In this document: in pieces, positions 58,405-64,000 of the stretch
Layout of the letters: each line of letters begins with the position of its first letter
Position numbering within the stretch: the stretch's first letter is position 1
Origin: Sympetrum striolatum
Lineage: Eukaryota; Arthropoda; Insecta; Odonata; Libellulidae
DNA length: 64,000 nt
NCBI GenBank assembly: GCA_947579665.1
Contig: OX388349.1
Location: 22,290,459 to 22,354,458 of the forward strand
Direction of reading: 5' to 3'
Position numbers and translations under genes: made by a program
Notes under the pieces: model-generated
What the model saw: the letters and a program-made list of their open reading frames with translations, nothing else
Told to the model about the DNA's origin: nothing
Database searches by the model: none

Positions 58405-60007
58405 ACACCTACATACCAGGTTATCAGTCAGATCCTAAAAATCCTGATTAGTAATGAGCTGTATTAGAATAATTCTCTCAAGCTCTTCGCTATGAGTAGC
58501 TTTCTATCATTCTCCATTATATTACAAAAATATTTGCCGAGTCCGTCCGAAAACATTGATTCTCATCTATTTCATAAATTATATTTAATATTCTGAAGAA
58601 CCAAGGTTTAGGAATTTTACATAATATGTATATCTTCATCGATCATTCGTTTAATATAGTATTTAGTGCTGCTCATGAAGTTTATTATTTTAAGCCTTAT
58701 TTTCCTCTAGTTTATTTTATGAACTGCTTATCACAGGCTTACCGTGATCATGAACTTTGCCGATACAGGTCTCCCAGCGTCCCACAGGGCTCGATAAATG
58801 ACCTAAAACCATAAAAACATTACGATCGCTGGATTTTCCGCCTGAAATAGAAGAGTTGTGAAAGAACTCATCAGAACAGAAGGCGTTTATCCCAAGATGG
58901 GAACACAATACGGTTATGCCTCTCTGTAAACAATTCGGTGCACATCACAGGAAGTCTTTGATGCAGTTTTAATTTTCTTCACGTAAAATTAGGCCTCAAA
59001 AATCATGTTTAGTTTTTCTTTCGCATTTGAAAGCCGAGTTAAAATATCCCGAAAAGGAGAAGTAAAATACTGGAAAGTATCGGAGATTTCCTTTAACGAC
59101 TTTCTTCGGGAATCCCAAAAATACCCCGATTTGTGTATATTCGTTTCCGAATCGTCTCTAGTCGGAGGGTGCCTCTATAAATCTGTAAAGTGGCGTTGAA
59201 ACCCGTAAATTTATCCGCGTTCGGTGCGGCTCGCTCGAGTGTGCCGGAGATAGTCTTTAAAGTGGCGCTCCTGCCTCTTTGAATGGTGGAGATAAGTCAA
59301 GGGAAAAAGAGAAGAAAACGCAATGAGGCATTGACGCATCGTCACCTTAAAAAGTTGCGAAAAATCGCTTTACTAGCGACTGGAGCTTCTTTTTATTTGT
59401 TCTTTCTCTTATCGGTGCGTCCCATACTGCAGAGCATCCAAACTGGCGTGCATTGGCAAAGTTCGAAGTTAGACGTGTAATATCCGAGGGTATGAACTAA
59501 GTTATGTATGTACTTCTTTGCGAGATTTTTTTCCTTTTCCCTATTGTTTTAATCTGAAAATATTTAGAAAAGCATGAATGAGATGTAGTCTTCCGGACAT
59601 ATGCGGCATTTTCTGCCTTCGCTTCTCTTCTTGGGATTACCTCATGTACTTCCACCATTTTATTGTTTTCAGTGTTGCTAAATACGTCAAGTGAAAATTA
59701 AATAGAAAATGTCTTCTTTCAGTACGCGCAGTAGATAAATTTATTTTCGCACACAGAATGTGATTTTGAACTATTTGAATGTATGCAATATGCCTCTCCA
59801 TTGTGGTGTGATAGAACCACGTTAAGATGTTCTCATTTTTGACCTAATGATACAAGCAGCTTCTCGATAAAAATGTAATTATCCAATCCCGTAAGTGAAA
59901 CATTTTTAACTCTGATGTTTTCTTACTTACCAGCGTGAATTTAAGCTTAAAATTGTAAATCTGTCTAAATTATACGGCATTAAGTTAGACTTCGTGGAGC
60001 AACGGTA
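58405..60007. other. Non-coding stretch
   Basis: 59000-59500 is GC-richer; its two plus frames (59005-59199, 59283-59480) have no recognisable domain. The rest is AT-rich, with nothing recognised. Confidence 0.55.
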
Positions 60008-60162
60008 TGGATAAATAACAAAACTTGGTTATTTTCATACTTAAATTTATATTTTCGACCAGTTTCTGTATCTAAGTCGCCACCATCATAAACTGACACC
60101 CGAAACCGGTCGAAAACTTTATGTTTAAGTGCGGAAATTACTATGTCTTGTTATTTCCGCTA
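60008..60162. mobile_element. Foldback MITE, CGACYRGTTTCG family
   Basis: Left arm 60008-60067 is inverted at 60101-60162 with roughly a quarter of positions changed. The loop is 33 bases. The inner ends are CGACCAGTTTCTG and CCCGAAACCGGTCG, the same core as in the elements at 30792 and 62711. No coding sequence and no clear target duplication. Confidence 0.72.
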
Positions 60163-61604
60163 ATCTGTCGTTTAGTATGCCAAAAAATTTAAGTTAATTC
60201 GTAAGGGAGCTTTGGAAGATGAGTGGCTTGGAAGTACTACTTTACCGCTTAATCTATGACTTTTTCTTCCATTTCCAACCCTTAGCTCATGTCTGCCATA
60301 CATTTTGTATGTTTTTCCTTGAATTCTAAATTTCATTCAAATCAGGATTGAGGAAATTTGCATGAAATCGACTTTTCAAGTAGACTTAAACTAGAGCGCA
60401 TAGCGAGGACCGCATAAAGTATTACTGGAAGGCATAAGGCATTGGAAAGTTTCAATTCTATCTCATTTTTTAAACTGCGGTTCCTAGTCGGGCGCTCTCT
60501 AAACTTACCTTGTCTAAATGCCTTCTTTAAGTAGCTTTCAGTGCTTCTTACGACTTGAGAGTTGGGAAATTAATTAAAGAAACTAGATCTTAGCTAACAA
60601 TACGTCTTACTTAATATATTTTTTGCACTGATTAATATGTCTGGATTATTAAATTATATATTTCTGATTTTTTTTTTCAATTCATCGGTTGAATCCACTT
60701 ATATTAAGTTTCAGCTGCCAGCTACCAAAATATTTAATTAATTTCCTGTCATGTGGTATTCGACTGTATATCGTAAGGCTATTTATTATTTATAGTTAGA
60801 TTCTGCAAAACAAATAAGGACTTTAAACAGTAAACTATAACTTTACCCCTATTTCTTATGGAAAAATTTTCGAGTCTTCTTGAACCAGCGATAACTTTGG
60901 TATAAAAATATCGATATGCCATGGCCCATAGGCTCTCTAAAGAATCCCAGAAGTTCATATCTTTATCTCATCGAGAAATTACCAAAAGGTGCTTCAATGT
61001 CAAAGTCCACTTTTTTGTCTTAATTTGGTGGTAGCTTTCCACAATAAAAGCATCAAATTTACCCCAATACCGCAAATTTAACGAGTAGAAAGTAAAACTT
61101 TTGCTTTTTTCCTATATTTCTTCAATGTTTTTCTTGTCGAAGTCACTGTCACATATGCATTTTACAACCATTATTTAACAATTACTAAAAAGCTACACAA
61201 CAATACATTTTATTACAGTTACAATAAATACATTTACTGTAGTTATTATTATTTTTTTTACATTATAAGCTAAATATGCTCTTCACCTTACGTAAATAAC
61301 TTATTCATTTCATTGAAAAAATAATCTAGGCTATAAAATGACTTGCAAAGTATTTTTTATGAGCAATTTTTTTCAATCTTTTAGAAAACAATTGACCCTT
61401 AACATTCTTTAATACACCTGGTCGCATAATATACATTTGTAAGGCCATTATCTCTAAGCTCCTACCGATTAATCTTAGCTTATGTGATAAATATATATAT
61501 ACCACTGTGATTATTATAATAGGTTTCGTTGTTAGTACGTATTTTTCTCTTCCTAAATTTGCGTACTATCTCATTTGTACATTGTACGTTTGCACATTTA
61601 CATT
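60163..61604. other. AT-rich non-coding stretch
   Basis: No gene or repeat recognised; several T-rich and A-rich runs. Confidence 0.6.
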
Positions 61605-61608
61605 TGTA

Positions 61609-61685
61609 CACTCCTGGTCAAAATTAACGCAGCACCTTCCTAGCGATCCTTACGGCTGGTGCTGCATTAATTTTGGCCAGGACTG
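61609..61685. mobile_element. 77-bp Tc1/mariner-like MITE
   Basis: Inverted arms 61605-61636 and 61658-61689 differ at 3 of 32 positions; the loop is 21 bases. The inner element starts CACTCCTGGTCAAAATTAAC and ends CCAGGACTG, flanked by TA on both sides (61607-61608, 61686-61687). The wording resembles terminal repeats of Tc1/mariner elements (CAGTCCTGG-CAAAATTA) and TA is their target site. It is too short to be anything but terminal repeats joined back to back. Confidence 0.72.
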
Positions 61686-61689
61686 TACA

Positions 61690-62710
61690 TTGTATTGAGC
61701 TTGCGAAAGGTGCCTAGAAATAAAGATTGATGTGCTGCTGTGCGACGTAAAAGAATTTTGACGGTTAAAGTTTTAAAATGTCTTTCCCTTCCCTTTATTT
61801 AAGAGAAGACATCGATCTTTATAACTTTCACTCATTCCCACGTATTCTTTTCGTCTCTCGAGCATCCGCTTTAGAGACATCTTCTGGGATCACAGTCGAG
61901 GGGAGAATAGATGAAGGATTTTGGCCCCGTAGGGAATGGAGTGAAACGAAAGATGCTAGCGGAGTCGCGACGTGTCTGGCGAAAAAGGGAGCATTGAGCG
62001 CGTGGGTGGGAATCTTCGCATGCAGAGATTCCGATACTAATAATTTAAGGTATCGGGTTTCGTTGTTATGAAGCGGCGGGCTCAACGGAAATTCCTCCGC
62101 CCTCACGAATAAGATCGCAATTTCGCGACTTCCCTCCGAGTTGCGATGTAAAGGAGTCGCACATTTTATATCGCCGGAATTTTCGATATTAAAGTTGCTT
62201 TCTGGGAAAGTCCCAGTCTCGGAGAAATTTATCCGTGTTCGCAAGCTCTTTCAAGGACCTCTTTCTCCCTGGTATTTTTCGCATTTATATTTACCCGGAT
62301 ATTATTGTATCTGTGTATTTTTCGATGAGTCGTAAGAAGTACGGGTTCTGACAGCTCTCGTATTTTTCACCCATATTTTCTTTTCTTCGTGTTGTTTCGT
62401 TTTCCTGTTTGATATAGCTCTGTCGATAAAATGAACCGTATAGGTTGACGGACTCCTTTAAATAATTTTTCATGGCTCAATTAATTTTCCATAGTGAATT
62501 CAGCTGCTATATCTATTTATTTTCTCAAAATCAAATATTACCTTCCTGTTAATTCATAGGAATGTTTCATTTATGGTTGATTCTAATTAGCAATTCCATT
62601 TATATTTTGGAATCAAAATATATCCTCAATTAAAAGAGTTACTTAGAAAAAGCAACATATTCTGATATATAATCAATCATTGCTGGCCGTACTTCTTGGA
62701 AAGCCTTTGA
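61690..62710. other. Non-coding stretch with GC-richer patch
   Basis: 61780-62290 is GC-richer, with a 97-codon plus frame (61778-62071) lying opposite a 138-codon minus frame (61828-62244). Neither has a recognisable domain, and such mirrored frames are expected by chance in this composition. The rest is AT-rich. Confidence 0.5.
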
Positions 62711-62901
62711 ATAAAATAAGAATTACTTCGTAATTTTCCACAGAAAATATATTTGGACGACTAGTTTCGGTTTAACGCCATCTTCAGGTCAAATAAATTT
62801 GGTGAAGGAGATTGGTGAAGAAACAGAAAAATTTGGCTTTAAAGAAACTAATCGTCCAAATATATTTTCTGTGGAAAATTACCAAGTAATTCTTATTTTA
62901 T
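62711..62901. mobile_element. Foldback MITE, CGACYRGTTTCG family, nearly identical arms
   Basis: Left arm 62711-62769 and right arm 62843-62901 differ at about 2 of 58 positions. Inner ends are CGACTAGTTTCGG and GAAACTAATCG. The 73-base loop holds CCATCTTCAGGTC just inside the left arm, a phrase also echoed at 24746-24782. No coding sequence. The near identity suggests recent activity or conversion between arms. Confidence 0.82.
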
Positions 62902-64000
62902 ATTCTGTTATGTTTTAACCTTGTGTTAAAATTATTTAAAATGTGAAATTTGCTGATTTCTATTTTTCTCCCTAGTAAAAGGCGTAATAATTTTATGCTT
63001 ATCCCAAAAATTGCAAAATTATAGTTTTATATCATTAATCTGTAGATTTACTACTGTTTAAGCTCACAGGATTGCAGTATATCAAGTTATCTCCTTTTTA
63101 ATGCCAAGGAAAGTAGAGTAAAAGTTACTCGTAGAGTTAAATTGCATTAGTTACTTTTTCCGCTTATAATATTCTAGCTCGTTGTGGAAACCAAGAGCAA
63201 ACTACTTCTCTCCTCATTACATCTATTCGCCTCATTTCCTCTCCAAAGGTTTTAAGTAGCTAATGGTGGAGGGGATCAAAACAGCCTTTGGGCTGAAGAC
63301 TGTAAAGCAGACTATTTCACAGGGCAACCTTTTCATATGGTTGCGCATTCTTATATTCTTCAATGGACATCATGAGGAGAATTTCAACATTTATCAAATG
63401 AAGATGTCTTAAATTTTTCCTCTATATGCGCATCTCACCGACGTCTTTGGATGTAAACAAGTTTCTTTCTTTAGAGAAAAGAGCAGTTATACTCCTCTTT
63501 TGCATTTTCGACTCGATCAGATGCTTCAGGAGGAATGTCGCATATTCAACAGCCAAGGTTGGGCACATATCTCAGACTCTAAAACTGTCTTAACCCTTTC
63601 TCACATTTCATCGGCAGTTTAAGTCGCCGTGAAACAAGTTCCGCGATTACTTCTAACCTTTTAATCTCATAGGGGATAAGAGAGCATCTCCTAGAGCAGA
63701 TATTTCACCTCAAAGGATTTATTCGTATACATGAAGAGGCTTAAAAGGCGCTCCACCGTCTTATCGCTTTAAAACAGCAACCACGCATTATGCTCGACTC
63801 GTTATAAGACCACACAGAGGTCCAATAAACCACAAGGAATTTGATTCGCGTCGAAGGTTGAATGGGAGGAATGGAACTAAGCGAGATGGATGTGATGGAG
63901 GAACGAAGTTGTTAAGGTTGTCGCTATGTGTAGAAGTTTAGATGAAACGACCGTAGTAGAGAGTGATATATTTATTGTGTCGGCTTACGAGTGACCTTGC
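62902..64000. other. Non-coding stretch
   Basis: 62902-63180 is AT-rich; 63180-64000 is more mixed. No gene or repeat recognised. A TTAACCCTTT word at about 63591 is not backed by a second piggyBac-type end. Confidence 0.55.

Noticed and set aside
61778..62244. 97-codon plus and 138-codon minus frames
   Set aside because: They oppose each other in a GC-richer patch and show no domain.
62758..62860. Hammerhead-ribozyme-like strands (CTGAAGA ... GAAAC) on minus in the foldback loop
   Set aside because: The stem II bases do not pair properly and no stem I partner precedes CTGAAGA. The GAAAC/GTTTC pairing is already explained by the inverted repeat.
63586..63602. TTAACCCTTT, like a piggyBac end
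   Set aside because: No inverted partner or TTAA duplication was found nearby.

Overview
The window looks like non-coding nuclear DNA from a large, repeat-rich animal genome, most likely an arthropod and probably an insect. The evidence is AT-rich sequence without bacterial gene packing, several decayed LINE (non-LTR retrotransposon) tails, two intact copies of a tRNA-derived SINE, a hAT-type and a Tc1/mariner-like non-autonomous DNA element, and several foldback (snapback) elements. I could not fix the species. No open frame longer than about 60 codons reads as a host protein. The only recognisable coding sequence is LINE debris, so the window is intergenic or lies inside a very long intron.

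Layout. 1-14 kb: AT-rich DNA with short GC-richer patches, few repeats and one degenerate tRNA-like relic near 7.0 kb. 14-15 kb: the 3' end of a CR1/L2/Jockey-type LINE, ending in a GAAA-capped hairpin and a short terminal repeat. 18.7 kb: an inverted dyad of tRNA-like sequence. 22.5-23.2 kb: a minus-strand LINE tail followed by an intact 131-bp SINE with a 13-bp target duplication. 29.2-30.1 kb: copies of one interspersed repeat around a second tRNA-derived SINE. 30.8 kb: a foldback element. 31-43 kb: mostly featureless, with a perfect 11+5+11 bp palindrome at 32.8 kb and one SINE relic at 39.6 kb. 43.5-48.2 kb: three further LINE tails and a long pyrimidine-rich tract with an 18-bp tandem repeat. 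54.0-56.0 kb: a 1.93-kb giant inverted repeat, the most unusual object here. 56.4-62.9 kb: a dense cluster of small elements, comprising a foldback, a hAT MITE with a perfect 8-bp target duplication, the second full 131-bp SINE with a perfect 11-bp target duplication, two related foldbacks and a 77-bp Tc1-like MITE.

The 54-56 kb object has TA-flanked terminal inverted repeats. Each end carries a perfect 8-bp-stem hairpin. The arms contain ten copies of a tRNA B-box/T-arm-like motif (GGTTCGA core) about 150-176 bp apart: four point one way and six the other, mirrored about a (TA)12 centre. I do not recognise it as a named family. Two simpler loci (18.7 kb and 29.5 kb) also carry B-box-like motifs in head-to-head orientation, so inverted tRNA-like dyads may be a recurring theme in this genome. 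No gene system in the metabolic sense is visible. What works together here is the parasitic layer: SINEs that would depend on some LINE's reverse transcriptase, and MITEs that would depend on transposases encoded elsewhere. All comparisons were made by eye, and percent identities are approximate.
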